Both the position numbers and the translations under genes were made by a program. Of a stretch of DNA of 64,000 nt, positions 50,655 to 59,257 are shown piece by piece. The stretch is taken from positions 68,840 through 132,839 of the forward strand of contig NZ_KB907218.1 in assembly GCF_000381885.1 (NCBI RefSeq). Direction: 5' to 3'. Positions within the stretch are counted from its first letter, which is position 1, and each line of letters opens with the position of its first letter. The notes under the pieces are model-generated. The model made no database searches and was not told the origin of the DNA. It saw only the letters and a program-made list of their open reading frames with translations. This DNA is from Actinomadura atramentaria DSM 43919 (GTDB taxonomy: Bacteria > Actinomycetota > Actinomycetes > Streptosporangiales > Streptosporangiaceae).

Positions 50655-51532
50655 ATGCTGGATCTTCACCGGCTCCGGCTGCTCCGGGAGCTGAAGCACC
50701 GGGGCACGCTCGCGGCCGTCGCCGAGGCGCTGGCGTACAGCCCGTCGTCCATCTCCCAGCAGCTCTCGGTGCTGGAACGGGAGGCGGGCGTCCGCCTGCT
50801 CGAACCGGTCGGGCGGCGCGTCCGGCTGACGCCGCAGGCCGAGCCGAGGCCGTTCTGGAGCGCTTGGAACGTGCCGAGGCGGACCTGGCCGCGTCCCTGG
50901 ACGAGATCACCGGCGTGCTGCGGATCGCCGTGTTCCAGACGGCCGCGCTCGCGCTGCTGCCGGGCGCGCTGACCCGGCTGCGCGGCCGGCACCCCGCGCT
51001 GCGCGTCCAGGTCCGGCAGGTCGAGCCGGAGGCGGCGCTGCCCGCGCTGCTCGCCCGCGACTTCGATCTGGCGATCACCGAGGCGTATCCGGGGACGCCG
51101 CCGCCGCGCCCGTCCGCGATCGAGTACGAGGAGCTGTGCCGCGACGAGATCCGGCTCGCGCTGCCGCCCGGCCGCGAGCCCGGCGACGGGCTGCGCGCCG
51201 CGGCGGACGGGCCGTGGGTCCTGGAGCCGTCCGGGACGGCGGCGCGCGCGTGGGCGCTCACGCTCTGCCGCGGCGCGGGCTTCGAGCCGGACGTCCGGTT
51301 CGAGTCCTCCGACCTGCTGCTCCACCTGCGGCTCGTCGAAGAGGGCCACGCGGCCGCGTTGATCCCCGACCTGGTGTGGACGACGGGCACGCGGCCGGTC
51401 CCGCTCGTGCGGCTCCCGGCGGGCCGCCGCACCCGCCGCCTCTACACGGCGTCGCGCCGGGGCGGCGGCGGCCATCCCGCGATCGGGGCGTGCCGCGCGG
51501 CGCTGCGCGCGACCGCCCGCGCGCGGGCCTGA
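50655..51532 (+). pseudogene. LysR-family regulator, frameshifted
   Basis: The start is a normal LysR HTH (MLDLHRLRLLRELKHRGTL ... SPSSISQQLSVLEREAG, VRLTPQAE). After the Glu at 50841-50843 the frame changes; the continuation EAVLERLERAEADLAASLD begins at 50846 in the +2 frame and runs to the end of a full effector domain. Compared with the family (QAEALVAHTEAVL) about 16 bases are missing at the break. The effector half stays open to 51532. It would have regulated the divergent PLP enzyme gene. Either a real mutation or an assembly error. Confidence 0.82.
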
Positions 51533-51572
51533 CAACCACGGGCCTGACGAGCACGGGCCCGACGCGCGGCCG

Positions 51573-51826
51573 TCAGTGCCGGGACTTTCGCGTCTTCGTC
51601 TTGGTCTTGTAGTGCTTGACCGTCGAGTGCTTCTTCACGTGGCTGTGCGAGTGGCTGCTGCTGTACTCCCACTCGAGCCCGGCACATGGTTTTTGCAAAA
51701 TTTGTCGCTGACGCGCTTGTCCGTCGCGTCGTACTCGCACCAGCGACTGCGGCTGGAGCACCCGGTGAGGCCGAGACCCGTCACGAGGACGGCGGGGATG
51801 AGCAGGGCGAGGACGGGTTTCCGCAT
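51573..51826 (-). pseudogene. Small lipoprotein gene, probable frameshift
   Basis: The frame from ATG 51826 starts with a lipoprotein signal, MRKPVLALLIPAVLVTGLGLTGC, then SSRSRWCEYDATDKRVSDKFC. Around 51685-51695 the sensible sequence switches to another frame that reads LEWEYSSSHSHSHVKKHS and ends KTKTKTRKSRH at 51573. One base lost in the GGG run of this stretch would explain it. The His/Lys-rich tail suggests metal or nucleic-acid contact. The switch point is next to an unusually AT-rich patch (tttttgcaaaattt). As written, the first frame runs on to 51635. Confidence 0.6.
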
Positions 51827-51923
51827 CGGTGGCCTCCGGGGGCGCGGATCAGGGGGAACCGCCCGACTGTATCCCGGCGAGCACCGGGCGGATCGGGACG
51901 AGCCCGGAACTATGCTGACGTGC

Positions 51924-52679
51924 GTGAGCGACGACGCGCCCGAGCCCGACGCCCCGGACGGCCCCGAGTACCGCCTCGACGAGCTGTCCGCGGCCGCGGG
52001 CGTCCCCGTCCGGACGCTGCGCTACTACCAGGAGCGCAAGCTGCTGCCCCCGCCGCGCCGGGTCGGCCGGATCGGCCTGTACTCCGAGGACCACGTCGCG
52101 CGGCTGCGCATGATCGCGAGCCTGCTCGACCGGGGCCACACGCTGGAGGGCATCCGCGAGCTGCTGTCGGCGTGGGAGCAGGGGCGCGACATCGCGACTG
52201 TGCTCGGCGTGGAGAAGGCCGTCACCACACCGTGGTCGAACGAGACGCCGGTGACGATGACGCTCGCGGAGCTGGCCGAGCTGTTCCCCGGCGAGGTCGA
52301 GCCGCGCGCGATCGAGCGGGCCGTGGAGCTGGGACACCTCCGGGTCGACGGCGACCGTGTCACGCACTGGAGCCGCCGCCAGCTCGACGCGACCGTCACG
52401 CTGGTCCGCGCGGGCGTGCCGCTGGCGGCGGTGCTGGAGGTCAGCGACGACCTCCAGCGCGTGATGGACGACCTCGCCGCCCGGTTCGTCCGACTGATCA
52501 CCGAGCACGTCGTCGGGAAGTACACCGGGACGGACCTGGCGTCGTTGGACGAGACCCTCGCGCGGCTGCGGCCGGGCGCGCAGGTGTCGGTGGAGGCCGG
52601 GTTCGCGCGGTCGATGGACCGGCAGGTCCGCGCCGCGATCGACGAGGTGCTGGCGGACTACGCCGAGGCCCGGGAATGA
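51924..52679 (+). CDS. MerR-family regulator
   Basis: This is a 251-residue MerR-type regulator. YRLDELSAAAGVPVRTLRYYQERKLLPPPRRVGRIGLYSEDHVARLR is a complete MerR HTH and wing, followed by a helix TLEGIRELLSAWEQGRD. The C-terminal part (about 150 residues) is an unassigned effector domain without a Cys metal site. GTG 51924 lies 7 nt after TATGCT, suggesting a leaderless transcript; ATG 51912 is an in-frame alternative. Confidence 0.9.
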   Translation: MSDDAPEPDAPDGPEYRLDELSAAAGVPVRTLRYYQERKLLPPPRRVGRIGLYSEDHVARLRMIASLLDRGHTLEGIRELLSAWEQGRDIATVLGVEKAVTTPWSNETPVTMTLAELAELFPGEVEPRAIERAVELGHLRVDGDRVTHWSRRQLDATVTLVRAGVPLAAVLEVSDDLQRVMDDLAARFVRLITEHVVGKYTGTDLASLDETLARLRPGAQVSVEAGFARSMDRQVRAAIDEVLADYAEARE

Positions 52680-52731
52680 TCTTGCCGTCCGCGTGACGCG
52701 CCCCTGGTTCCATGATCATTAACGTGGACGG

Positions 52732-54186
52732 ATGCGTGGACCTCACCGCCGCCCGCCGACCTCCGCACCGACTGCGGCCCTACTGGCCTTCCTCACCGCG
52801 GCTGCCGTGCTGCCCGCCGCACCCGTCGCCGCGGCGAACCCGCGATCTACCGCAGGCGCGAGCGCGGGTGCCGGGACGGAGAAAACGCCGCCGTCCGGAT
52901 CGGCCGACACCGGTGCTTCCGCCGTCCCGCTGAGGCCCGCCGGTTCCGCACAGCGCGTCGATCCGGACACGCCGATGCGGACCTTCCCGACCATCGACCC
53001 GGCGCGGCCCGTCGCCGGGACGGCGGACGCCTCCCCGACGAGCGGAGCACACCGTCCGCGCGGGAACACGAGTCCGGCCGGACCCGCCGGAACGGCTGGA
53101 CCGGGCGGCACGGCCGGATCGCGCGAAGCCGCCGAGCCCGGTGGCAGCACGCGACCGGCCACACCGCCAGGCCCGCAGCCGAACGCCCGCCCCAGCGCGG
53201 ACCCCGGCGCACAGCCCAGCGCGCAGCCCGGCGCGGACCCCGGCGCGGACCCCGGCGCGGACCCCCGCGCGGAGCCCGGCACACAGCCCAGCGAGGAGTC
53301 CGGCACACAGCCCGGCGCGCGACCTGGCACACGGCCGGGCGCGCGCCCCCGCCCGAGGCGCGCGAACGGCCCCTGCGCGTCGGCGCGGCATCGCAGGCTC
53401 GCCGCCGCGCTCGGCCGCCAGATCACCGCCGCACTGCGCGGCCGGTCCGGCGCCGAGTCCGTCGCCGTCCTCGACCGGTCGCACGGCCTGGTCTGCCGCG
53501 TCGCGGGCAACCGCCGCTACGACGGCGCGAGCGTCGTCAAGGTGACGATCCTCGCCACCTTGCTGCGCGCGGTCCAGGACGCGCACCGCCGCATGACGCC
53601 CCGCGAACGCTCCCTGGCCAAGCGGATGATCACGCGATCCGACAACGACGCCGCGACCGCCCTGTTCCACGAGGTCGGCCCCACCCGGACGCGCCGCTTC
53701 CTGGCCCGTGCCCGAATGCGGCACACGCGGCTGAACACGGCGCACTGGGGCCTCACGCAGATCACCGCGAACGACGAGCTGCGCCTGCTGAACCTGCTCA
53801 CCCGCCACAACACCGTCCTGCGCGACAAGGCCCGCCGCTACGCGCTGGCGCTGATGCACCGGGTGATCCCCGCGCAGCGCTGGGGCGTCACCGCCGGACG
53901 TCCCGCCGACGTCGTCTGGCACGTGAAGAACGGCTGGCTGCCCCGCCAGGGCCGCGCGTGGCGCGTCCACAGCGTGGGGACGTTCGACGGCCCGCGCCGC
54001 GACTACCTGATCGTCGTCCTGACCCGGGACACGCCGACGATGGCGTACGGCGTCGCGACGATCGAGCGGGTCGCCCGCGCCGTCCACCGCGCGCTGAACC
54101 GGAACCGCCGGACGGCAACGGCTCCGGACGACCGCGCGCACGTCCGCTGGGAGCTCTCGGACGGTTCGGTCCCGGCGGACGCCTGA
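52732..54186 (+). CDS. Secreted beta-lactamase-fold serine hydrolase
   Basis: This encodes 484 residues. A signal peptide covers residues 1-35 (cleavage near VAAANP). Residues about 40-210 are low-complexity, Pro/Ala/Gly-rich with QPGADPGADPGADP repeats. The C-terminal 270 residues are a class A beta-lactamase-like domain: SVVK near residue 265, SDN (TRSDNDAAT) near 303, and KNG in HVKNGWLP in place of KTG. The missing KTG makes true beta-lactamase activity doubtful; a lipid or peptide hydrolase or wall-binding role is possible. Confidence 0.82.
   Translation: MRGPHRRPPTSAPTAALLAFLTAAAVLPAAPVAAANPRSTAGASAGAGTEKTPPSGSADTGASAVPLRPAGSAQRVDPDTPMRTFPTIDPARPVAGTADASPTSGAHRPRGNTSPAGPAGTAGPGGTAGSREAAEPGGSTRPATPPGPQPNARPSADPGAQPSAQPGADPGADPGADPRAEPGTQPSEESGTQPGARPGTRPGARPRPRRANGPCASARHRRLAAALGRQITAALRGRSGAESVAVLDRSHGLVCRVAGNRRYDGASVVKVTILATLLRAVQDAHRRMTPRERSLAKRMITRSDNDAATALFHEVGPTRTRRFLARARMRHTRLNTAHWGLTQITANDELRLLNLLTRHNTVLRDKARRYALALMHRVIPAQRWGVTAGRPADVVWHVKNGWLPRQGRAWRVHSVGTFDGPRRDYLIVVLTRDTPTMAYGVATIERVARAVHRALNRNRRTATAPDDRAHVRWELSDGSVPADA
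53227..53262. repeat. 12-bp coding tandem repeat
   Basis: Three perfect copies of cccggcgcggac encode PGAD repeats in the linker of the beta-lactamase-fold protein; degenerate relatives flank it on both sides. Confidence 0.88.
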
Positions 54187-54216
54187 CCCCCGCCGAGCGC
54201 CCGCGATACTGGTCCC

Positions 54217-55989
54217 ATGACTGGTCCCGCCGACGACATCCGCTGGAAGGCCCGGTTCCGGGCGGCCCGAGTGAGCCTGCCCCGCGGGGCGCGCGACGCC
54301 CCCGACCGCTGCCTGTACCGGTCCAACGTGACCGGAACCTGGGAGGTCTACGCCTGGGACCGCCGCCACGACACCCGGCGACAGGTGACCGATCGACCCA
54401 ACGGCACGTGGATCGCCACCCTTGATCCGCCCGGAGAGTCGATCTGGTGGTTCAACGACTCGGACGGAGACGAATTCGGCTTCTGGATGCGGGAGCCCTT
54501 CGGCGGCGGTGAAGCCGTTCCGGCCGTCCCCGAGCTGGCGGCGTCCTACCCGTCCGGCCTGGAACTCGGCGCGGACGGCCTCGCGGTCATCGGCCGGACC
54601 GTCGACGACGGCAGCTCGGTCCACCTGTGCCGCCCCGGCGCGCCGCCCGTCGCGCTCTACGAGCACTCCGAGGACGCGCACGTCGCCGCGCTCTCCCACG
54701 ACGGCGCGCTCATCGCCATCGGGCACAGCGAGCACGGCGACAGCCGGCACATGGCGCTGCGCGTCCTCGCGCCCGACGGCTCGACGGTCGCCGACCTGTG
54801 GGACGGCCCCGGCAAGGGCGTGTGGGGCAGCGCGTTCGCGCCCGTCCCCGGCGACGCGCGGCTCCTCGTCGGCCACGAGCGGCACGGCCGCGACGAGATC
54901 CTGATCTGGGACCCGCTGACCGGCGCGGAGCACGAGATCAGCCTCGACCTGCCCGGCGAGACCGTCGCGTCCTGGTACACCGACGGCACCGCGCTGCTCA
55001 TCGGGCACAACCACGAGGCACGCGACGAGCTGTACCGATACGCCCTCGCGGACGGCTCCCTCACCCGTATCGACACGCCGCGCGGCGTGATCGGCGGCGC
55101 CGTGCCGCGCCCGGACGGCACCGTCGAGTTCTCCTGGTCGTCGGCCGCCGAGCCGCCGGTGATCCGCTCGACGTCCGGCGCGGTCGTGCTCGTCCCGCCC
55201 GGCGAGCCCGCACCGCCGTCCGTCCCGGTCGAGGACGTGTGGGTGGAGGGCCCCGGCGGACGCGTCCACGCCCTGGTCAGCAGGCCCGCGACGGGCAGCG
55301 CGCCGTACCCGACGGTGTTCGAGGTCCACGGCGGCCCGCAGGCGCAGGACGACGACTCCTTCACCGCCGCGACGGCCGCGTGGGTCGACCACGGCTTCGC
55401 GGTCGTCCGCGTCAACTACCGGGGTTCGACGGGCTACGGCTCGGCGTGGCGCGACGCGATCGAGCGCCGCGTCGGCCTGACCGAGCTGGAGGACGTGAAG
55501 GCCGTCCGCGACTGGGCCGTCGAGAACGGCCTCGCCGACCCGGCGCGGCTCGCGCTGACCGGCGGCTCGTGGGGCGGCTACCTGGCGCTGCTGGGCATCG
55601 GCGTGTACCCGGAGGACTGGTCGGTCGCGGTCGCGTCCGTACCGATCGCGGACTACGTCGCCGCGTACGCGGACGAGATGGAGGGCCTGCGCGCGTTCGA
55701 CCGGTCGCTGTTCGGCGGCTCGCCCGACGACGTCCCGGACCTGTACCGCGCGTCGTCCCCGATCACCTACGTCGACCGGGTGACCGCGCCCGTCCTGGTC
55801 CTGGCGGGCGAGAACGACCCGCGCTGCCCGATCCGCCAGATCGACAACTACCTGGCGCGGCTCGCCGAACTCGGCGTCCCGCACGACACCTACCGCTACG
55901 ACGCGGGCCACGGCTCGCTCGTCGTGGAGGAGCGGATCAAGCAGATGGAGGCCGAGATCAGCTTCGCCCGCAAGCACCTCGGGCTCTGA
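54217..55989 (+). CDS. S9-family prolyl oligopeptidase-like peptidase
   Basis: This is a 590-residue serine peptidase of the S9 (acylaminoacyl/prolyl oligopeptidase) type. The N-terminal 330 residues form a beta-propeller-like region. The alpha/beta-hydrolase domain has the nucleophile GGSWGGYLA near residue 450, Asp in AGENDPRCP near 530 and His in DAGHGSLV near 565. FEVHGGPQAQ provides the oxyanion region. No signal peptide, so cytoplasmic. Substrates are probably short peptides. Confidence 0.93.
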   Translation: MTGPADDIRWKARFRAARVSLPRGARDAPDRCLYRSNVTGTWEVYAWDRRHDTRRQVTDRPNGTWIATLDPPGESIWWFNDSDGDEFGFWMREPFGGGEAVPAVPELAASYPSGLELGADGLAVIGRTVDDGSSVHLCRPGAPPVALYEHSEDAHVAALSHDGALIAIGHSEHGDSRHMALRVLAPDGSTVADLWDGPGKGVWGSAFAPVPGDARLLVGHERHGRDEILIWDPLTGAEHEISLDLPGETVASWYTDGTALLIGHNHEARDELYRYALADGSLTRIDTPRGVIGGAVPRPDGTVEFSWSSAAEPPVIRSTSGAVVLVPPGEPAPPSVPVEDVWVEGPGGRVHALVSRPATGSAPYPTVFEVHGGPQAQDDDSFTAATAAWVDHGFAVVRVNYRGSTGYGSAWRDAIERRVGLTELEDVKAVRDWAVENGLADPARLALTGGSWGGYLALLGIGVYPEDWSVAVASVPIADYVAAYADEMEGLRAFDRSLFGGSPDDVPDLYRASSPITYVDRVTAPVLVLAGENDPRCPIRQIDNYLARLAELGVPHDTYRYDAGHGSLVVEERIKQMEAEISFARKHLGL

Positions 55990-55999
55990 CCCGGCCGCC

Positions 56000-56023
56000 C
56001 CCCCCGCCGTCAGCGGCGGGGGG
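56000..56023. terminator. Bidirectional terminator
   Basis: CCCCCGCCG and CGGCGGGGG pair around a TCAG loop, extended by further C/G runs. It lies between convergent genes and includes the stop codon of the TetR gene. Confidence 0.8.
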
Positions 56024-56597
56024 CCAGCGCCGCCCGCAGGCCCGGACTCAGGTGGCGGATTAATTCATCGGGCGTCATCGACGCGACCGGTTCGACGCGC
56101 AGCACGTAGCGCGCGAAGATCAGCCCCGCGAGCTGCGTGCCGAACGCGGCGGCGCGGTGCCGCGCGTCCACCCCGCCGACGTGCTCCGCGATGCGGTCGA
56201 CCATCTCGCGGCCCACGATCTCGCGCAGCAGCCGCAGCAGGTCGGGGTCCTGCATGGCGGCGTCGATCATCATCACCAGGCGTCCGCCCTGCTCAGGGTC
56301 CTCCCACGCGGACAGCAGGGCGCGCAGGACGCGCTCGGGGAGCCGGGCGGGGTCGCCCGGCAGCGCGCCGGACAGGACCTGCGGCGGGTTCGCGGCCAGC
56401 CCGAGCGTCGCGCCGAACAGGCCGCTCTTGGAGCCGAAGAAGTAGCTGATCAGCGCGGTGTCCACGGCCGCCTCGGCCGCGACGGACCGCAGCGTCGTCG
56501 CCGCGTACCCGTCGGCCAGGAAGCGGCGCTGCGCGACTGCCAGGATCTCGGCGCGCGTGTCGGGGCTGCCCCGGCGACGGCCCCGGGATTTATTCAT
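56010..56597 (-). CDS. TetR-family regulator
   Basis: This is a 195-residue TetR-type repressor. The HTH is AVDTALISYFFGSKSGLFGAT at residues about 45-65, preceded by TRAEILAVAQRRFLADGYAATTLRSVA. It is divergent from the MFS gene 67 bp away and probably represses it. ATG 56597 is used; a GTG directly before it (56600) is equally possible. Confidence 0.92.
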   Translation of the reverse strand: MNKSRGRRRGSPDTRAEILAVAQRRFLADGYAATTLRSVAAEAAVDTALISYFFGSKSGLFGATLGLAANPPQVLSGALPGDPARLPERVLRALLSAWEDPEQGGRLVMMIDAAMQDPDLLRLLREIVGREMVDRIAEHVGGVDARHRAAAFGTQLAGLIFARYVLRVEPVASMTPDELIRHLSPGLRAALAPRR

Positions 56598-56663
56598 CAC
56601 GGTTGAAATCTACTGGCGGACCTCGCGACAGTCGAGGGGACGTTCCCCTCAAGGAGGCTTCTC

Positions 56664-58118
56664 ATGACCGTCTCCACACCCGAGCGCACGGTCCACCGGG
56701 CCGTGCTGCCGGTCGTGATGCTCGCGCTCGCCACCGTCGTGTCGGCGGTGGCGTCGCTCAACGTCGCCATCCCGTCCATCGCCCGCGCCACCCACGCCGG
56801 CCAGACGCAGCTCTCCTGGATCATCGACGCGTACGCGCTGGTGTTCGCGTCCCTGCTGCTGCTCGGCGGCGCGATCGGCGACCGGTACGGCCGCCGCCGG
56901 GCGCTGCTCGCCGGGCTGACGGTGTTCGCGGCCGGGTCCGCCGCCGCGATGGCGGTGGACGACGCGGCCTGGCTCATCGCGATGCGCGGCGTCCTCGGCG
57001 TCGGCGCGGCGCTCGTCATGCCCGCGACGCTCTCCACGATCACCGCGACGTTCCCGGCGGAGCGGCGGACGCGCGCGGTCGGCGCGTGGGCCGGGGTCGC
57101 GGGCGCCAGCGCCGTCGTCGGGCTGCTCGTCTCCGGCACGCTGCTGGAGTTCTGGTCGTGGCGGTCGGTGTTCGTGCTGAACGTCGTCCTCGCGGTCGCG
57201 GCCGTCGCGGCGACGCTGGCGGTGATCCCCGAGTCCGCCGATCCCGACGCGCCCCGGCTCGACGTGCCCGGCGCGCTGATCACCGTCGTCGGACTCGGCG
57301 TCGGCGTCTACTCGGTGATCGAAGCGCCGACCGAGGGCTGGACGAGCGCGCGCACTCTCGGCGGACTCGCCGTCGCCGTCGTCGTGCTGGCCGGATTCGT
57401 CGCGTGGGAGGCGCGGCGGCCGAACCCGCTGTTCGACCCGCGCCTGTTCCGCGTCCCGGCGTTCGCGGCGGGCATGCTGTCGATCACGCTGCAGTTCTTC
57501 GCGTTCTTCGGGTTCGTCTTCATCGTCCTGCAGTACCTGCAGCTCGTGAAGGGAGACCGGCCCATCGTCGCGGCCGTGAGCCTGCTGCCGATGGCCGCCG
57601 CGATGATGCCCGCCGCGCGCGGCGCCGCGCCGCGCCTGGCCGCGAAGCTCGGGCCCCGGCCGGTGGTCACCGCCGGGCTGCTGCTCGCCGCCTGCGGGCT
57701 GTTCGTGCTGTCGACGCTGGACGAGGGCAGCTCGTACTGGCCGCTGCTCGGCGGACTGCTCCCGCTCGGCGCGGGGATGGGCCTGGCGATGACGCCCGCG
57801 ACGGCGGCGATCACCGAGGCGCTGCCGACGTCCGAGCAGGGCGTCGGGTCGGCGATGAACGACCTCGCGCGTGAGCTGGGCGGCGCGCTCGGCATCGCGG
57901 TGCTCGGCAGCGTCCTCCAGTCGGCGTACCGCGCGGACGTGACCGGGCCCGCGCGCGAGTCGCTGGGCGCGGCCGTGCGGCTCGGACCGCAGGTCGCGGC
58001 GCAGGCGCGGCAGGCGTTCGCGGACGGGATGGGCGCGGCGCTGCTGTGCGCGTCGGTCGCGCTCGCCGTCGCGGCCGTCGCGGTCGCGGCCCTGCTGCGC
58101 GGCGCGCGGACGTCGTGA
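56664..58118 (+). CDS. MFS drug exporter, DHA2-like
   Basis: This is a 484-residue major facilitator with about 14 hydrophobic segments. Motif A is GAIGDRYGRRRALL and the motif C region is GVAGASAVVGLLVSGTLLEFWSWRSVF. It likely exports small toxic molecules. ATG follows AAGGAGGCTTCTC. It is divergent from its presumed TetR regulator. Confidence 0.93.
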   Translation: MTVSTPERTVHRAVLPVVMLALATVVSAVASLNVAIPSIARATHAGQTQLSWIIDAYALVFASLLLLGGAIGDRYGRRRALLAGLTVFAAGSAAAMAVDDAAWLIAMRGVLGVGAALVMPATLSTITATFPAERRTRAVGAWAGVAGASAVVGLLVSGTLLEFWSWRSVFVLNVVLAVAAVAATLAVIPESADPDAPRLDVPGALITVVGLGVGVYSVIEAPTEGWTSARTLGGLAVAVVVLAGFVAWEARRPNPLFDPRLFRVPAFAAGMLSITLQFFAFFGFVFIVLQYLQLVKGDRPIVAAVSLLPMAAAMMPAARGAAPRLAAKLGPRPVVTAGLLLAACGLFVLSTLDEGSSYWPLLGGLLPLGAGMGLAMTPATAAITEALPTSEQGVGSAMNDLARELGGALGIAVLGSVLQSAYRADVTGPARESLGAAVRLGPQVAAQARQAFADGMGAALLCASVALAVAAVAVAALLRGARTS

Positions 58119-58170
58119 CGCGGACCGGCTCGCGGACGACCCCCGGCGCGTCGCGGCGGGGGCTCCGCCG

Positions 58171-58341
58171 TCAGGCGATCATGACGACGGCGAGACCGAC
58201 CACCACCAGCACCGCGAGCACGACGACGGCACCGATGACGAGCGCGGGGTTGACGCGGCCCGACCGGTCGGGCGTGCCGCTCTGCGCGAACCGCTGGAAC
58301 TGGTGCGTGGTACCCGCGGGGTCCTGGGGAGTCTCAGCCAT
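58171..58341 (-). CDS. Small single-span membrane protein
   Basis: This is a 56-residue gene. The N-terminal 30 residues are hydrophilic (MAETPQDPAGTTHQFQRFAQ and so on), followed by one strongly hydrophobic helix to the C-terminus (NPALVIGAVVVLAVLVVVGL then AVVMIA). Family unknown. Codon bias at third positions matches neighbouring real genes. It lies alone between the MFS gene and the AlaX-like gene. Confidence 0.7.
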   Translation of the reverse strand: MAETPQDPAGTTHQFQRFAQSGTPDRSGRVNPALVIGAVVVLAVLVVVGLAVVMIA

Positions 58342-58383
58342 GCCGCCTGAGCGTAACGGAGAGTTGTCCGAGATAGAGATGAT

Positions 58384-59220
58384 TTACGACGTCCGGACTT
58401 CGACGAGCAGTTCGTCGCCCGCCTCCGCGGGCTCCAGCGTCACCGCGACGCGGCCCAGCTCACCGAGGTGGTTCACGTGCGTCCCGCCGCACGGGCGCGC
58501 GGCCGTCCCGTCCGGCAGCGCGCAGCGCCAGACGCGGCGGTCGCCGAGATCGGGGCCGGCGGCGTCGACCACGACGGGGGCCGCCGAGTCGATCCACGCC
58601 GTCAGCCGCGCCTCCATGTCCTTGGCGACGTCCGGCAGCGTCTCGGCGGCGAGGCCCGGGAACCGGTAGGTGTCGACGCTGCCGTTCAGCACGATCCGGG
58701 ACTTCACCGCGCCCGACGCCGCGACGTCCGGGTGGCCGAGGCCGTCCCGTTCCGTCCCGGCGGGCGCCTCCCACCGCCCGGCGAGCGCCGCGTTCAGCGC
58801 CAGCGCCGTGAGATGGGACGCGGTGTGCCCCGCGGAGAACGCGCGGCGGCGGTCGGTCTCCACGAGCATCCGGATCTCCGTCCCGGGCGGTACCGACCGC
58901 TCCACCACGTGGACGACCACCCAGTGCCAGTCGGGGTGCCCGCGCCGGACCGGGACGTCGACGCCCAGCAGCAGCTCGCCGCCGGACTTCCGGGCCGCGC
59001 CCGTCACGCAGTCCACGACGCGCATTTCCAGCCCGTCGCTCTGCAGGTATCCGACATCGCCGGGCTGGTCCGGCCAGAACGGGTCGAGCGGGTAGAAGGG
59101 ACTCTCGGCGACGATGACACCGCGTCCGCCGTCTGCGGGCACGCTCGTCAGCACGTGCGACCGGCCGACCATCGCCCCCGCCGGGAACGTCACGCGCGTC
59201 GATGACTCGAACTCCCCCAC
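58384..59220 (-). CDS. AlaX-like alanyl-tRNA editing domain protein
   Basis: This 278-residue protein resembles the editing domain of alanyl-tRNA synthetase. The zinc/catalytic motifs are HTASHL near residue 132 and CGGTH near residue 244. The N-terminal 100 residues form the oxygen-rich beta region (ESPFYP, DPFWPDQPGDVGYL). It would deacylate Ser- or Gly-mischarged tRNA-Ala. The start is a GTG. Confidence 0.9.
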   Translation of the reverse strand: MGEFESSTRVTFPAGAMVGRSHVLTSVPADGGRGVIVAESPFYPLDPFWPDQPGDVGYLQSDGLEMRVVDCVTGAARKSGGELLLGVDVPVRRGHPDWHWVVVHVVERSVPPGTEIRMLVETDRRRAFSAGHTASHLTALALNAALAGRWEAPAGTERDGLGHPDVAASGAVKSRIVLNGSVDTYRFPGLAAETLPDVAKDMEARLTAWIDSAAPVVVDAAGPDLGDRRVWRCALPDGTAARPCGGTHVNHLGELGRVAVTLEPAEAGDELLVEVRTS

Positions 59221-59257
59221 CCACTCGACGCTAGCAGCCCGTCCTCGCCGTTTCCCG

